Source: Neorhizobium galegae bv. officinalis (GTDB lineage: Bacteria; Pseudomonadota; Alphaproteobacteria; Rhizobiales; Rhizobiaceae). Taken from it: a stretch of DNA of 64,000 nucleotides. The translations under genes and the position numbers were made by a program. Below the pieces are notes generated by a model. It worked only from the letters and a program-made list of their open reading frames with translations. It was not told where the DNA came from and did no database searches. The stretch spans positions 186,001 to 250,000 of the forward strand of contig CCRI01000006.1 in the NCBI GenBank assembly GCA_000985875.1, written 5' to 3'. Below, one piece after another: positions 17,175 to 27,408 of the stretch; positions within the stretch are counted from its first letter, which is position 1, and each line of letters opens with the position of its first letter.

Positions 17175-18008
17175 TCACAAACAGTTCGCCAACCGCACGA
17201 ACTCTTCCACCGACAGCGTTTCCGCCCGCCGGGCCGGGTCGATGCCGGCTTTCACCAGCAAAGCCTCGCCGCCGAGCGATTTGACGCTCTGGCGCAGCAT
17301 CTTGCGGCGCTGGCCGAAGGCGGCGTGGGTGACGCGTTCCAGCTTGGTGACGTCGCAGGGCAGGGGATTGGCACGCGGCGTCAGGTGCACGACCGTCGAG
17401 GTCACCTTCGGCGGTGGCGTGAACGCCTGCGGCGGCACGTCGAAGACCATATGCGCATCGGTGCGCCAGCCGGCGAGCACGCCGAGCCGGCCGTAATGGT
17501 CGTCCTCCTCATCGGCGACGATCCTTTGCCCGACTTCCTTCTGGAACATCAGCGTCAGGCTTTCCCAGAAGGGCGGCCATTGGTCCGGCGCGGGCAGCAG
17601 CCAGTTGATGAGCAGCTGGGTGCCGACATTGTAGGGCAGGTTGGCGATGATCTTGACCGGGCCTTCAGGTGCCAGCGCCGCAAAATCGGTCTTCAGCGCA
17701 TCGCCTTCGATCACGTCCAGCCGGCCGGGATAATGCTCACCGATCTCCGCCAGGGCGGGGAGGCAGCGGCTGTCGCGCTCGACGGCGATTACCTTCTTGG
17801 CGCCCAGCGACAGGATGGCACGGGTCAGGCCGCCGGGGCCGGGGCCGACCTCGAAAACCGTCGCGTCCTGAAGTGGTCCGGCGCTGCGGGCGATCTTCTG
17901 GGTGAGGTTGAGGTCGAGGAGGAAATTCTGGCCGAGCGCCTTTTTGGCGTCGAGCCCGTGACGCTGGATCACGTCACGCAGCGGCGGCAAGCCATCCAGA
18001 GTGGCCAT
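17175..18008 (-). CDS. rsmA: 16S rRNA dimethyladenosine transferase RsmA (KsgA)
   Basis: Dimethylates the two adjacent adenosines in the 3' hairpin (helix 45) of 16S rRNA. The 277 residues show [14 protein letters not shown], the SAM-binding [16 protein letters not shown] and the catalytic [11 protein letters not shown]. The start ATG shares one base with the pdxA stop (TGATG), so translation is coupled. Last gene of lptF-lptG-lptD-surA-pdxA-rsmA. Confidence 0.97.
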   Translation of the reverse strand: MATLDGLPPLRDVIQRHGLDAKKALGQNFLLDLNLTQKIARSAGPLQDATVFEVGPGPGGLTRAILSLGAKKVIAVERDSRCLPALAEIGEHYPGRLDVIEGDALKTDFAALAPEGPVKIIANLPYNVGTQLLINWLLPAPDQWPPFWESLTLMFQKEVGQRIVADEEDDHYGRLGVLAGWRTDAHMVFDVPPQAFTPPPKVTSTVVHLTPRANPLPCDVTKLERVTHAAFGQRRKMLRQSVKSLGGEALLVKAGIDPARRAETLSVEEFVRLANCL

Positions 18009-19024
18009 CAGGCGGCTTTCGAGGTGGATGCGAGATTGCCGGCGAGCCTGATCGCCTCGACGAGGCTCGTCTCGCGGGCGACACCCTGGCCGGCAATGCC
18101 GAACGCTGTGCCGTGATCCGGCGAGGTGCGGATGAAGGGCAGGCCGAGCGTGACGTTGACCGACGTGTCGAATCCGAGCGCCTTGGCAGGGATCAGCGCC
18201 TGGTCGTGATACATGCAGATCGCCACGTCGTAACGGGCGCGCGCCTCGTCGTGGAACATCGTGTCGGCCGGCAGAGGCCCGAACACATGCAGGCCCTCGG
18301 CGCGCAGCTTGAAGATGGCGGGATGGATGATGTCCTGATCCTCGCGGCCGATCGCCCCGTCCTCGCCCGCATGCGGGTTGAGGCCGGCAACCGCAAGCCG
18401 GGGCTTGTCGATGCCGAAGCGGGTCTTGAGATCGTGATGGGCGATGCGGCAGGTCTCGGCGATCAGCTCCTCAGTGAGGGCCGCGGGCACGTCTTTAAGC
18501 GGGATATGGATGGTGACCGGGATGGCCCGGAGTTTCGGCCCCGCCAGCATCATCACCGGCAGGATCCTCCTGCCGGTCGCGCGCTCGGCGAGGTCGGCGA
18601 GGAACTCCGTGTGGCCGGGGAACCCGAAACCGGCTTGGTAGAGAATGGATTTGGCGATCGGATTGGTGACCGTGCCGGCGGCCTTGCCTGCAAGCGAGAG
18701 CGACACGGCGGTCTCGATCGCCTGGATCGTCCCCCTGGCGGTCGCCACATGCGGCTGGCCGGCGGCGATTTCCGCGCCGGCCGGGATCGGCAACACGGGC
18801 AGGGCGTCGTCGAAGATCGACATCGCGCTTTCGCTATCCGCTTCCCGGATCGGCACGTCGAGGCCGAGCATCACGGCGCGCGCCCTGAGTACGGCCGGAT
18901 CGCCGAGGAAGAGGAAAGGTGGCAGGTCGTATGCCCGGCGCGAGGCCCAGGCGACAAGCGTGATATCGGGGCCGATGCCGGCAGGATCGCCCTGGGTCAA
19001 CGCAAGCGGACGGTCGAGAGGCAT
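18008..19024 (-). CDS. pdxA: 4-hydroxythreonine-4-phosphate dehydrogenase PdxA
   Basis: Oxidises 4-phosphohydroxy-L-threonine in pyridoxal-phosphate synthesis. The 338 residues include the N-terminal [15 protein letters not shown], metal-binding histidines in [13 protein letters not shown] and [10 protein letters not shown], and [18 protein letters not shown] near the end. Length and order of motifs are standard. It sits between surA and rsmA as in most proteobacteria, 43 bases after the surA stop. Confidence 0.97.
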   Translation of the reverse strand: MPLDRPLALTQGDPAGIGPDITLVAWASRRAYDLPPFLFLGDPAVLRARAVMLGLDVPIREADSESAMSIFDDALPVLPIPAGAEIAAGQPHVATARGTIQAIETAVSLSLAGKAAGTVTNPIAKSILYQAGFGFPGHTEFLADLAERATGRRILPVMMLAGPKLRAIPVTIHIPLKDVPAALTEELIAETCRIAHHDLKTRFGIDKPRLAVAGLNPHAGEDGAIGREDQDIIHPAIFKLRAEGLHVFGPLPADTMFHDEARARYDVAICMYHDQALIPAKALGFDTSVNVTLGLPFIRTSPDHGTAFGIAGQGVARETSLVEAIRLAGNLASTSKAA

Positions 19025-19067
19025 TACGGCTCCGAAAATGACTTAAGTGTCGAGGTCAGCGATAGTC

Positions 19068-20012
19068 TCAGCGATACTCGATCTGGGCCTTGCTGCGCAG
19101 GTCGTCGAGATATTTCTTGTCGTTGGGGTCGGGAGCGCCCTTCTTCTCCTTGCCGAGATCCTCGGCGCGGAACACGACTTCGGCTGCGAGATCGTCCGAC
19201 ACCTGGCGCTGTTTGCAGATGGCCAGGAACTCGACGCCGCGTTCGGTGACGCGGGTGCCCGTCGTGCCGCCATCGGCCGTCTTCTCGATCAGCGGCTTCC
19301 AATCGGCCGGCAGTTCGGGGGCGAGAACGCGGCCGAGGTCGCGGATCGATACGTCCAGCATGGTCGCGGCGAAATCCTTCGATTGCTCGCAGCCCGGGAA
19401 TTTGGAGCGCGCGGCGTTCGCTTCCTTCTGGCGCTTGGCAAGAATGGCGTTGCGCTTGGCCGGCGGCACCACGAAGATCACCTGCTGCAGGAAATATTCG
19501 GTGGTGACCGGCTTTTCCTTGTTCTCCATCATGCGCGTGACGAGCTCCTGGCTCGACATGCGGCCGCGCGATCCGCCGTAGCGGGCGTTGACCAGCCGCG
19601 GCCAGCTCATCTGCACGGCGATGTAGTTCTTGAAATGCTCGACCCCGACGCCGGCCTTGTCGAGGATCTGGCTCATCTGCGCCACGCTCAGCTTGTTGCC
19701 GGCGGCAAACCGCTCGAAGGCCTTGTCGACGTCCTCGGTGCTGACCGACATCTTCACGCGGGAAATTTCCTGGCGCTTCAGGGCTTCATCTACCAGCGCC
19801 TCGCGCGCCGTCTTGGCATCTGCCTTCTGACGCTGAAGGCGCAGGAAGGCGACCCGCCTGCCGACATCGGTGCTGGTGATCGCCGTCCTGTTGACGACGG
19901 CCGAGACTTCGCTGGCGGCCAGCGCCGGCTGGGCGGCGGGCTGGATGACGACCGAGGCGGCCAAGACGGCCGCCGCCAGCACCAGCTTGCGCGTTGCGGT
20001 CAATGCGAACAT
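19068..20012 (-). CDS. surA: SurA-type periplasmic chaperone/peptidyl-prolyl isomerase
   Basis: A 314-residue periplasmic protein with a signal peptide (KLVLAAAVLAASVVIQPAAQ) and a SurA N-terminal chaperone domain (VNRTAITSTDVGRR, ALKRQEISR). The C-terminal parvulin-like domain (EYFLQQVIFVVPP, then SIRDLGRVLAPELP) is divergent: the usual GG-D/E-LG turn is RDLGR. It probably escorts outer-membrane proteins such as LptD, encoded just upstream. The ATG at 20012 with AAGGGA is preferred over an upstream ATG at 20072, because the signal peptide then begins properly. Confidence 0.85.
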   Translation of the reverse strand: MFALTATRKLVLAAAVLAASVVIQPAAQPALAASEVSAVVNRTAITSTDVGRRVAFLRLQRQKADAKTAREALVDEALKRQEISRVKMSVSTEDVDKAFERFAAGNKLSVAQMSQILDKAGVGVEHFKNYIAVQMSWPRLVNARYGGSRGRMSSQELVTRMMENKEKPVTTEYFLQQVIFVVPPAKRNAILAKRQKEANAARSKFPGCEQSKDFAATMLDVSIRDLGRVLAPELPADWKPLIEKTADGGTTGTRVTERGVEFLAICKQRQVSDDLAAEVVFRAEDLGKEKKGAPDPNDKKYLDDLRSKAQIEYR

Positions 20013-20137
20013 GATACCAATCCCTTTTCCCGCCCCGGTGGGCACTTGAGCCCGACCGGCCTCGCATTTCATACTCTATTTGCGACCGCTTGCACAATTC
20101 TTGCGGCGAAACGATGACGGTCAGCCGATCGGAGGAC

Positions 20138-20155
20138 CCGCTACGTCAGTAGCGG
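20138..20155 (-). other. Hairpin over the lptD stop codon
   Basis: CCGCTAC (20138-20144) pairs with GTAGCGG (20149-20155) around a 4-base loop that overlaps the lptD stop at 20146-20148. There is no T run. It may protect the lptD message end or partly separate lptD from surA, whose own 133-base leader follows. Confidence 0.5.
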
Positions 20156-22473
20156 TAGTCCTGATCGAAACCTTCGGTCGAGCCGACGCTGATATCGCCG
20201 AGCGTGCGGAAGCTCAGGCGGGCGCTGACGGTCCAGTCGTTCGCGGCCGTGTCCGACGGCTTGTCCGTATAAGCAACCGTAAAGATCGTGCATTCGTCCG
20301 CATAGCTGATGCCGATGCCGCGCCGGACCAGTTCCTTGTCCGTGAGATCCCAGGTCGCCGTGCCGGCAAGCGCCCAGTTTTCGTTGATCCGGAAGCTCAT
20401 CGAGTGCTTCAGCACGTCTTGCGCGTCGTCCGAACCGTACTCCGGCTGAGCATCGACCTGCGTATAGACCAGCGTGCCGCTCACCCGCGGCGTCGTGTAG
20501 CCAACCGAGGCATCGGTGCGCTTGATCGCGAATGTCTTTTCGTCGAAGCGGGCGTTAGCCCCGATCGTAAAACCCTGCGGCAGGTCGATGGCCGCCATCG
20601 CGACATAATCGGACCGGCGCGTTTCAAGCCCGGAATTGGCGCCCGCCTGAACCAGGTCCTCGGTCGCGAACGAGTTCTGGCCGGCGATCTGGTAGGACTG
20701 GCCGACAATGCTGCGCACGCCGATGCCGTTGGCGAACGTGCCGGTATAACGGAGGCCGACATTGGCGCGGGTGCCGCCTTCGACACGGTCGAAGCCCGAA
20801 AACTTGTCGCGCTCGAAAAGGCTGGTGGCGTCGAAGACGAAGCTCTGCGCATCCTCGTTCGGCAACCCGCCGGCCATCTGCTCGTCGGGACGCGCGAAGA
20901 TCTGCGCAATCGGCTCGATGATATGGCTGCTGTTTTCGGTGGTCAGCAGGATCGGATAACGGGCCTCAAGACCGGCAGTGAGCATGTAGCGACCGTTGGC
21001 GCCTTCAGACTCCATGTCGCCGAAATAGGGACCCGGCGTGCCGGAACCGGTATGGCGGATGCCGTCGCCGCGGGCGGCGAGGATTGGTGTCAGCAGCAGG
21101 CCGTCAAGCGTGTTGAAGGTGCGCTTCCATTCGGCTTCCACGGTCAGGCGGCTGTAGCTGCCTTCAAGCCCGGGGAAACGATTGGTCGTGCCTTCCTGGT
21201 ACCAGTCGTCTTCACGACGGGACAGGTTGGTAATGTTGGACGTGACCGAAAGCTCGCCGCCGAGGATCGGTTCCGGCGCGTAGTAGGTATAGTCGAGCGA
21301 GGGATAGACGATCGCCTGCTTCTGCTCGGCCGTGTTGCTGTAAGTGTCGTCCTGGATGTTGAAATAATAGTTGTGCAGGTCGAAATAGTTCCGCGTCCCC
21401 AGCCCGGTGAGATAGACGTCGTTGGTGAACGTGCCGCCGCCGACGCCGGTTAGCTTGTAGGTCCGCGAAAAGTTGTTGTCGCTCTGGGTCATGACGTTCC
21501 AGCCGAACGTCCAGCGCGGATTGATCTTGAACTCGCCTTTGGAGGCGGCCATGAGGCGGTTATCCGCAGCCCGGTCGCTGGTATTCGGATCGAAGGCTTC
21601 CGGATCGTTCTGGTGGATCCCGGCGAAGCGGAACGTATGTTCGCCTGTCTCGAATTTGTTGCGGATCTCGCCCTGAAGCAGCAGGCCCTGATTGGAATAA
21701 TAGGTCGGGCTGAGCGTCGCATCCATGCTCGGCGAGAACACGTGATAGTAGGGTACCGTCACGCCGAAGCCGAGATTGTCGCTCGCGCTGTACTGCGGGA
21801 ACAGAAGGCCCGACTTGCGCTCGACCGTTTCGTCCGGCACCTCGATCGCAAAAGGCAGGCGGCCGATCGGCAGGCCGAACAGTTCGAACTGGGCGTTTTC
21901 AAGCCGAATCGTATGGGTCTGGCCATTGCGGACCACCCGTTGCGCCTTGACCTGCCAAAGCGGAGCCTTGCCCGGCGTCTGGGCGCAGGGAAGGCAGGCG
22001 GTGTAGACGGTATTGTTGAGCACCATCAGGTCACCGGGCTGGCGCTCGGCACTTTCCGCTGCAAGGCGGGTATTGTCGGTGGTCTCGACGCGAAGCGCGT
22101 TAATGAAGCCTTCGCCGAAGCTGTCGGTGACGTCCATCTGTTCGGCATAGACGCGGCTGCCGCCCGGCTCGATCAGCTCGATATTGCCGGTCGCCATGAC
22201 GCGGCCGCTCTTCTGATCGTATTGAACGCGCTGCGCCACCATCTTGTAGCGGTTGTAATAGATCTGCACGCCACCGGTCGCGGTGACCAGCTCGGCGTCC
22301 TGATTGTAGACGAGCTCATTGGCGCGCAGCAGCATCTTGGCGCCGTCCGCTGCCTGAGGCACGAGACCCTGAGCCTGCACAACCGTTGCGGATACGCCAA
22401 ATACGCATACAGACACACCTGTCAGCAGGGCGGCGGCGAGCCGTCTTATATGTTTGCGGTCACTTACCGCCAC
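20146..22473 (-). CDS. lptD: LPS-assembly outer-membrane protein LptD
   Basis: Inserts lipopolysaccharide into the outer leaflet. The 775 residues comprise a signal peptide (LLTGVSVCVFGVSATVVQA), a periplasmic OstA/LptA-like domain (LLRANELVYNQDAELVTATG, about 45-140), and a long beta-barrel rich in aromatic alternating strands, ending in FDQDYRY. Cysteines in TACLPCAQTPG and DECTIF could form the inter-domain disulfides this family needs. The start is GTG at 22473, with a perfect AGGAGG 7 bases upstream, and shares one base with the lptG stop (TAGTG). Confidence 0.95.
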   Translation of the reverse strand: MAVSDRKHIRRLAAALLTGVSVCVFGVSATVVQAQGLVPQAADGAKMLLRANELVYNQDAELVTATGGVQIYYNRYKMVAQRVQYDQKSGRVMATGNIELIEPGGSRVYAEQMDVTDSFGEGFINALRVETTDNTRLAAESAERQPGDLMVLNNTVYTACLPCAQTPGKAPLWQVKAQRVVRNGQTHTIRLENAQFELFGLPIGRLPFAIEVPDETVERKSGLLFPQYSASDNLGFGVTVPYYHVFSPSMDATLSPTYYSNQGLLLQGEIRNKFETGEHTFRFAGIHQNDPEAFDPNTSDRAADNRLMAASKGEFKINPRWTFGWNVMTQSDNNFSRTYKLTGVGGGTFTNDVYLTGLGTRNYFDLHNYYFNIQDDTYSNTAEQKQAIVYPSLDYTYYAPEPILGGELSVTSNITNLSRREDDWYQEGTTNRFPGLEGSYSRLTVEAEWKRTFNTLDGLLLTPILAARGDGIRHTGSGTPGPYFGDMESEGANGRYMLTAGLEARYPILLTTENSSHIIEPIAQIFARPDEQMAGGLPNEDAQSFVFDATSLFERDKFSGFDRVEGGTRANVGLRYTGTFANGIGVRSIVGQSYQIAGQNSFATEDLVQAGANSGLETRRSDYVAMAAIDLPQGFTIGANARFDEKTFAIKRTDASVGYTTPRVSGTLVYTQVDAQPEYGSDDAQDVLKHSMSFRINENWALAGTATWDLTDKELVRRGIGISYADECTIFTVAYTDKPSDTAANDWTVSARLSFRTLGDISVGSTEGFDQDYRY

Positions 22474-23561
22474 TAGCCATCCTCCTGATGAAGCAGAATC
22501 GTCGTCCCCAGTGCCGTCGCGACGATCACTGGAATCCAGACCGCCACGAAAGGAGGAATTGCCCCGCTGCTTCCGAATGCCTTCACAAGCACAGTGACGA
22601 CATAAAGCACGAAGCCAGAAACTATTCCACCCAGAATCACGGAGCGGGACTGGGCGAACCGACTGAATTTTAATGAGACTGTTGCAGCAATGAGAGTCAT
22701 TGCCACGAGCAGGATCGGCAGGGAGAGCAGCGAGTGATACTGCGTCTCGAGCGCCTTTGTGGGAATGCCGAAAGATTTGCTGACCTCAATTTTTCTGGAA
22801 AGATCAAAAAACGCAACAGTATCAGGCTGCGCAAGGCTCTCTTGGATATATTCCTGCTTCAAGTTGGTGCGAACCTGTGCTGTCTCGCGACGCACCGGAA
22901 TTTCGCCCGGCCGGTTTTCCAAAACCTCGTTAAGTAGCCAGTAACCATCTTCCAATTTTGCGGTCCTGGCGTCCTGCCGCATGATCACGCGGCCGTCCTT
23001 GTCGAACTGGAAAGCCACCACGTCGACAAGCAGCGTTCCCTTCTCCTGATAGCTCTTGGCGCCGATGACCGTATCGTCGTCGCCGCTGATCTGGCGGATC
23101 CAGGGAATGAAGGTGGACGCCCGGGAGCGGTTGCTCGCTTCGCGCCAGCTTGCCTCCATGGAGGCGGATTCGCGTTGGCCCCAGGCGGCGAGCGGATTGA
23201 TCACAAGCAAGGTTGCGAGCCCGATCAGAAACGCTCCGATGACGAAGGGCGAGATGAACTGCCAGACGGAAATGCCGGCGGCGCGCGTCACCACCAGTTC
23301 GTAGCGGCGGTTAAGTGCGATCAGCACCGTCATGCCGATAAAGAGGCTGAGCGTCGGGATGGTCTGCTGCAGGATCAGCGGCACGCGCATGGCGGTCATC
23401 GCCAGCCCTGCCGAGACCGTGTAGCCGCTGAAGCCCGACATGCGGCGGCTGGTTTCGCTGAAGTCGGCGAGGAAGATGATGGCGCCGACGCCCAGCAGGA
23501 ACCAGAGCGCTGTGATGATATAACGACGGAAGAAATACCGGCCGAGCGTCGTGAAGATCAT
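22473..23561 (-). CDS. lptG: LPS export permease LptG
   Basis: A 362-residue permease of the LptB2FG ABC transporter that extracts LPS from the inner membrane. It has N-terminal helices (FFRRYIITALWFLLGVGAII), a periplasmic beta-jellyroll middle, and C-terminal helices. The YjgP/YjgQ signature and the second-position context after lptF support LptG. The ATG overlaps the lptF stop by four bases (ATGA) and the stop overlaps the lptD start, so the three genes are tightly coupled. Confidence 0.94.
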   Translation of the reverse strand: MIFTTLGRYFFRRYIITALWFLLGVGAIIFLADFSETSRRMSGFSGYTVSAGLAMTAMRVPLILQQTIPTLSLFIGMTVLIALNRRYELVVTRAAGISVWQFISPFVIGAFLIGLATLLVINPLAAWGQRESASMEASWREASNRSRASTFIPWIRQISGDDDTVIGAKSYQEKGTLLVDVVAFQFDKDGRVIMRQDARTAKLEDGYWLLNEVLENRPGEIPVRRETAQVRTNLKQEYIQESLAQPDTVAFFDLSRKIEVSKSFGIPTKALETQYHSLLSLPILLVAMTLIAATVSLKFSRFAQSRSVILGGIVSGFVLYVVTVLVKAFGSSGAIPPFVAVWIPVIVATALGTTILLHQEDG

Positions 23562-24733
23562 GCCGTACCTCCGCCCGAAGTTCGCGAGGCGGGTATGCGC
23601 CGCTGCAGGCTGTTGGCCAGGCGCGACATGCCGCGAGCGACGAAGCGCGGCGCCGAGAATTGCCGGTTGGTGGCAAGCATGAAGATCGCGATCAGCGAGA
23701 AGACGATCGGCACCGCATAGGGGAGCGGTGTGTAGAGCGGATGGCGTTCGACCATGTTGGTGGCCGAGAATCCGAGCCAGCGCACGCCGAAAGCGAGGAA
23801 AAGCGCAAACACCATCGGATGGACCCGGGTCTGCCGATGCGAGCGGGTGCTGCCGGCAATGACCAGCGAGATCAGCGCGAAACAGATCGGGAAAAGCCAG
23901 TCGGACAAGCGCCTGTGCAGTTCCGACCGATAGGCGTCCGGCGATTTCTGGTAGACCGGATCGTTCGGGTCCGGGTTCAGGAGGAAGGCGAGGCTGCGGT
24001 CGGTGGAATATTGCGGCAATCCGCCTTCCGCCTTCGCCATCGCCGACAGATCGAAGGCGTAGGAGACGAACTTGATGATCGAGATGCGCCCATCGGCGGA
24101 TTTGCGGTGGACCTCGCCGTCGCGCATGGTGAGCGACGTACCGCTTTCGTCGATCGATCCCTCGCGGGCGTAATAGATGAGGTCGAAATTGGGGTCGCGA
24201 TAATCGACGACGAACAGGCCCTTGAGCACCCGGCCGGAATGGCGCTCCGAGATCTGCACGTAGAGCCCCGGCTCGATGCTGCGGAAGGTCTTTTCCTCGA
24301 TGACCGAGGAGAGCAGGTCGGCATAAGCGGCGGCGACCATCTGGCGGGCCGCGACGCGAGACGGCGGCTCGACGAAATTGGTCACCACGAAGGAGAAGAG
24401 ACTGAGCGCGAGCCCGAGCATCAGCACCGGCCGGTAAATGATGCTGCGCGACGCGCCGGCCGCGTCGATGACGGGCAGTTCCGAATCGTTGTTCATCGCC
24501 GTCAGCGTCTGGGTGATGCCGATGACGAGCGCGAAGGGCAGCACGACGGGGATGATGGTCGGCAGGATGAAGGTGGCAAGAGTCGCGAACGAGCCCATCG
24601 ACTGGCCGGTATCGGTGACCAGGTTGATGCGTCCCAGCACCTGGATGGTCCAGATGATGGTGAGCACCGGCAGCAGCGTCACCAGGAACATCTGAAAAAT
24701 CCGGCGCAATATGTAGACTTCGAGGAGCTTCAT
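23558..24733 (-). CDS. lptF: LPS export permease LptF
   Basis: The partner permease of LptG, 391 residues. MKLLEVYILRRIFQMFLVTL starts with the coupling region and helix 1. A periplasmic domain (ERHSGRVLKGLFVVDYRDPNF) precedes C-terminal helices (WLFPICFALISLVIAGSTRSH). Position as first gene and the YjgP/YjgQ fold identify it. The operon promoter must lie in 24734-24846, where GTCACC-N7-GGTGAC (24758-24776) forms an inverted repeat. Confidence 0.93.
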   Translation of the reverse strand: MKLLEVYILRRIFQMFLVTLLPVLTIIWTIQVLGRINLVTDTGQSMGSFATLATFILPTIIPVVLPFALVIGITQTLTAMNNDSELPVIDAAGASRSIIYRPVLMLGLALSLFSFVVTNFVEPPSRVAARQMVAAAYADLLSSVIEEKTFRSIEPGLYVQISERHSGRVLKGLFVVDYRDPNFDLIYYAREGSIDESGTSLTMRDGEVHRKSADGRISIIKFVSYAFDLSAMAKAEGGLPQYSTDRSLAFLLNPDPNDPVYQKSPDAYRSELHRRLSDWLFPICFALISLVIAGSTRSHRQTRVHPMVFALFLAFGVRWLGFSATNMVERHPLYTPLPYAVPIVFSLIAIFMLATNRQFSAPRFVARGMSRLANSLQRRIPASRTSGGGTA

Positions 24734-24846
24734 TCCGGCCTAGATACCTTGCACAACGTCACCCGGGGATGGTGACAGCTTGTTACCCCGAGATGACGGT
24801 CGCGCCTATCTAAGCGATTGAGATCAGCTTTGCGACAGGGGCCGCG

Positions 24847-25638
24847 TCACAAATTTGTTTGCGAATTCCGTTTTCTTCTTCGCTGTGACATTTCGAAACA
24901 CGCAGCCACCGCCGCATAGACCACCAGCGACGACAACCAGCCGAGCGTCACGTCCGAAAAGTAATGACCGCCGAAGGAGGTCCTGAGCGCCGGCGATATC
25001 AGCGAGATGGCGATCAGCGGGGGCCCGAGCACCGGACGCAGCGGTTTCGGCAGCAAGACGATGAGGCAGGCCAGCCAACCGGCGCCCGCCGCCTCGCCGG
25101 AAATGAAGGAACAGTTGCCGACGCAGGCGCCGCCGAAATCGCCGGCCGGCGTGAATACGGCTTTGCCGCCGAAAAAGTCGGTCTCGTAGGGGCGGGGCCG
25201 GTTGGAGATCTGTTTGAGGATCAGGTTGACCAGCACATAGGGCCCGATCAGGAAGGCAATCAGGGCGATGGAATAATCCCGCGTCTTGCGGGGGCTGTAG
25301 GTCGTGCCGTGGTGCTGCAGGTTGGCGATCAACCGGTAAAGGATGTAGATCGCGACCAGCGCCGGCAGGTAGAAGAGAACGCGCCGGATCAGGACGAAGA
25401 CGGTTTCGCCACCATAGGGAAAACTGCCGCAGACCCGGCCCTGTTCGATAGCCTCGCCACAGGCGGCCTGGGCGAAAAAGGCGCGTGCCACGGCAATGTC
25501 GATCTGGGGTACCAGGTAGAAGATCGCCAGCAGCATCCACCAGAGCGCCATCAGCACGATGAACCAGCCCTTCGGCCTCGCAAAGAATCGTCGCGTGGCG
25601 GCAAGCCAGTCGGAAACGGTTGGAGAAGGCGAGGTCAT
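24847..25638 (-). CDS. PAP2-family phosphatase, lipid-A phosphatase-like
   Basis: A 263-residue polytopic membrane protein with the three PAP2 motifs in divergent form: KQISNRPRP (KX6RP), NCSFISGEAAG where PSGH would be, and SFGGHYFSDVTLGWL (SRX5HX3D). The histidine of the PSGH motif is replaced by glutamate. A similar SGE motif, as I recall, occurs in rhizobial PAP2 enzymes related to LpxE/LpxF, which remove lipid-A phosphates on the periplasmic side. Substrate is inferred, not shown. It lies near the LPS export operon on the same strand and is divergent from pepA. Confidence 0.82.
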   Translation of the reverse strand: MTSPSPTVSDWLAATRRFFARPKGWFIVLMALWWMLLAIFYLVPQIDIAVARAFFAQAACGEAIEQGRVCGSFPYGGETVFVLIRRVLFYLPALVAIYILYRLIANLQHHGTTYSPRKTRDYSIALIAFLIGPYVLVNLILKQISNRPRPYETDFFGGKAVFTPAGDFGGACVGNCSFISGEAAGAGWLACLIVLLPKPLRPVLGPPLIAISLISPALRTSFGGHYFSDVTLGWLSSLVVYAAVAACFEMSQRRRKRNSQTNL

Positions 25639-25869
25639 GCGAACTGATCCGTTGGTCGTCGGGCGGCGCGACCCTAGAGCATGGCGCGTGGAATTTGAAC
25701 AGGGGCCAGCTGCCGATAGAATGGAATGTCCGCTCCGGGAATCCGGCTTTTTGACGCGCCGGAGAGGGAGGCCACAGAGGGGTTGACGCGCTTGTGATAT
25801 CTCGCCCTTGCGCTCGCGGCCGAAACGGCGATGATCGCCGCTTTCTTTCGAAAGCCTCCTGGAGTCGCA

Positions 25870-27363
25870 ATGTCCGTGAAATTCGATATCTCCTTCGCCA
25901 AGTCCGCCAAGATAGACGGCGGCCTTGCCATCCAGCTCAAGCTGGCCGGCGACGGCCCGGCGGCGGGAGCTGCCGATGCCGATCCTGCCGGCATCGTGAC
26001 CCGGGCGGCGGAAATCGCGAAGTTTTCCGGCAAGCCGATGTCGACGCTGGACATTATCGCGCCGCAGGGGTCTCCCGCCGACAGACTGGTCGTGCTGGGT
26101 CTTGGCAAGGCCGAGGCGCTGGCCGCCTACGACTGGCTGAAGGCGGGCGGCATTGCCGCTTCCACGGTCAAGTCGATGACCAGGGTGGCGATCTTTACGG
26201 ATGTGCCCGGCCTTGCGGTCGGCGCTGCCGAACTGGCCGGCTTCGCGCTCGGCATGCTGCTGCGGGCCTACAGTTTCGACACCTACAAGACGAAGAAGGG
26301 CGACGACGAGGAAAAGGCGCCGAAGACGGTGAAGGTGACGATCGTCACAGCCGAGCCTGCGGCCGCCAAAAAGGCCTTTGCCGAATCCGAGGCGATTGCC
26401 GGCGGCGTGCTACTTGCCCGCGAACTCGTCAACCTGCCGCCGAACGTGCTCGGGCCGGTCGAGTTCGCCGACAAGGCCAAGGACCTGGAGAAGCTCGGCG
26501 TCGAGGTGGAAATCCTCACCGAAAAGGAGATGAAGAAGCTCGGCATGGGCGCGCTTCTCGGCGTGGCGCAGGGTTCGGTCCGCCCGCCGCGGCTCGCCGT
26601 CATGCAATGGAAGGGCGGCAAAGCGAAGGATGCGCCGGTCGCCTTCATCGGCAAGGGCGTCGTTTTCGATACCGGGGGTATTTCCATCAAGCCGGGCGCC
26701 GGCATGGAGGACATGAAGGGCGACATGGGCGGGGCTGCTGCCGTCATAGGCCTCATGCATACGCTCGCCGCCCGCAAGGCCAAGGTCAACGCGATCGGCA
26801 TTCTCGGTCTGGTCGAGAACATGCCCGACGGCAACGCCCAACGACCGGGCGATATCGTCACCACCATGTCGGGCCAGACGATCGAGATCATCAACACCGA
26901 TGCGGAAGGCCGGCTGGTGCTCGCCGATGCGCTTCACTATTGCAACGATCGCTTCAAGCCGCGTTTCATGATCAATCTGGCGACGCTCACCGGCGCGATC
27001 CTGGTGGCGCTCGGCAACCTGCAGGCAGGCCTCTTTTCGAACAACGATGAGTTGGCCGGCCAGTTGGCCGGCGTCGGGGATGTCACCGGCGAGCGCCTGT
27101 GGCGCATGCCGCTCGGCAAGGATTACGACAAGCTGATCGATTCGAAGTTCGCCGACATGAAGAATACCGGCGGGCGTTATGCCGGGTCGATCACCGCAGC
27201 ACAGCTGCTGAAGCGATTCGTCGGCGAAACCCCCTGGGCGCATCTCGACATCGCCGGCACCGCGATGAACTCGCCGTCGAGCGAGATCAACCAGTCCTGG
27301 GGATCGGGCTACGGCGTCCGGCTGCTGGACGAACTCGTGCGGGCGCATTACGAGATGGGTTGA
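25870..27363 (+). CDS. pepA: Leucyl aminopeptidase (M17, cytosol aminopeptidase)
   Basis: A hexameric two-metal aminopeptidase of 497 residues that trims N-terminal residues. The signature [16 protein letters not shown] is present, with [18 protein letters not shown] and the [11 protein letters not shown] metal-site region. The N-terminal domain is normal. The start at 25870 (MSVKFDISF) has GGAG upstream; an upstream in-frame ATG at 25831 is less likely. PepA homologues can also bind DNA. The stop codon falls in a large hairpin shared with holC. Confidence 0.96.
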   Translation: MSVKFDISFAKSAKIDGGLAIQLKLAGDGPAAGAADADPAGIVTRAAEIAKFSGKPMSTLDIIAPQGSPADRLVVLGLGKAEALAAYDWLKAGGIAASTVKSMTRVAIFTDVPGLAVGAAELAGFALGMLLRAYSFDTYKTKKGDDEEKAPKTVKVTIVTAEPAAAKKAFAESEAIAGGVLLARELVNLPPNVLGPVEFADKAKDLEKLGVEVEILTEKEMKKLGMGALLGVAQGSVRPPRLAVMQWKGGKAKDAPVAFIGKGVVFDTGGISIKPGAGMEDMKGDMGGAAAVIGLMHTLAARKAKVNAIGILGLVENMPDGNAQRPGDIVTTMSGQTIEIINTDAEGRLVLADALHYCNDRFKPRFMINLATLTGAILVALGNLQAGLFSNNDELAGQLAGVGDVTGERLWRMPLGKDYDKLIDSKFADMKNTGGRYAGSITAAQLLKRFVGETPWAHLDIAGTAMNSPSSEINQSWGSGYGVRLLDELVRAHYEMG

Positions 27364-27403
27364 GAACCCACATTTGTCGGTTCGACGAAATATGGGTTCT
27401 CAA
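27360..27403 (+). promoter_or_regulatory. 44-base hairpin bridging pepA stop and holC start
   Basis: TTGAGAACCCA (27360-27370) is exactly complementary to TGGGTTCTCAA (27393-27403). Inside, ATTTGTCG and CGACGAAAT pair further around a GTT loop, giving a nearly continuous stem of about 20 pairs. It begins within the pepA stop and ends 5 bases before the holC ATG. There is no T tract and no visible Shine-Dalgarno sequence for holC, so a translational role is possible. Confidence 0.75.
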
Positions 27404-27408
27404 CCGTA

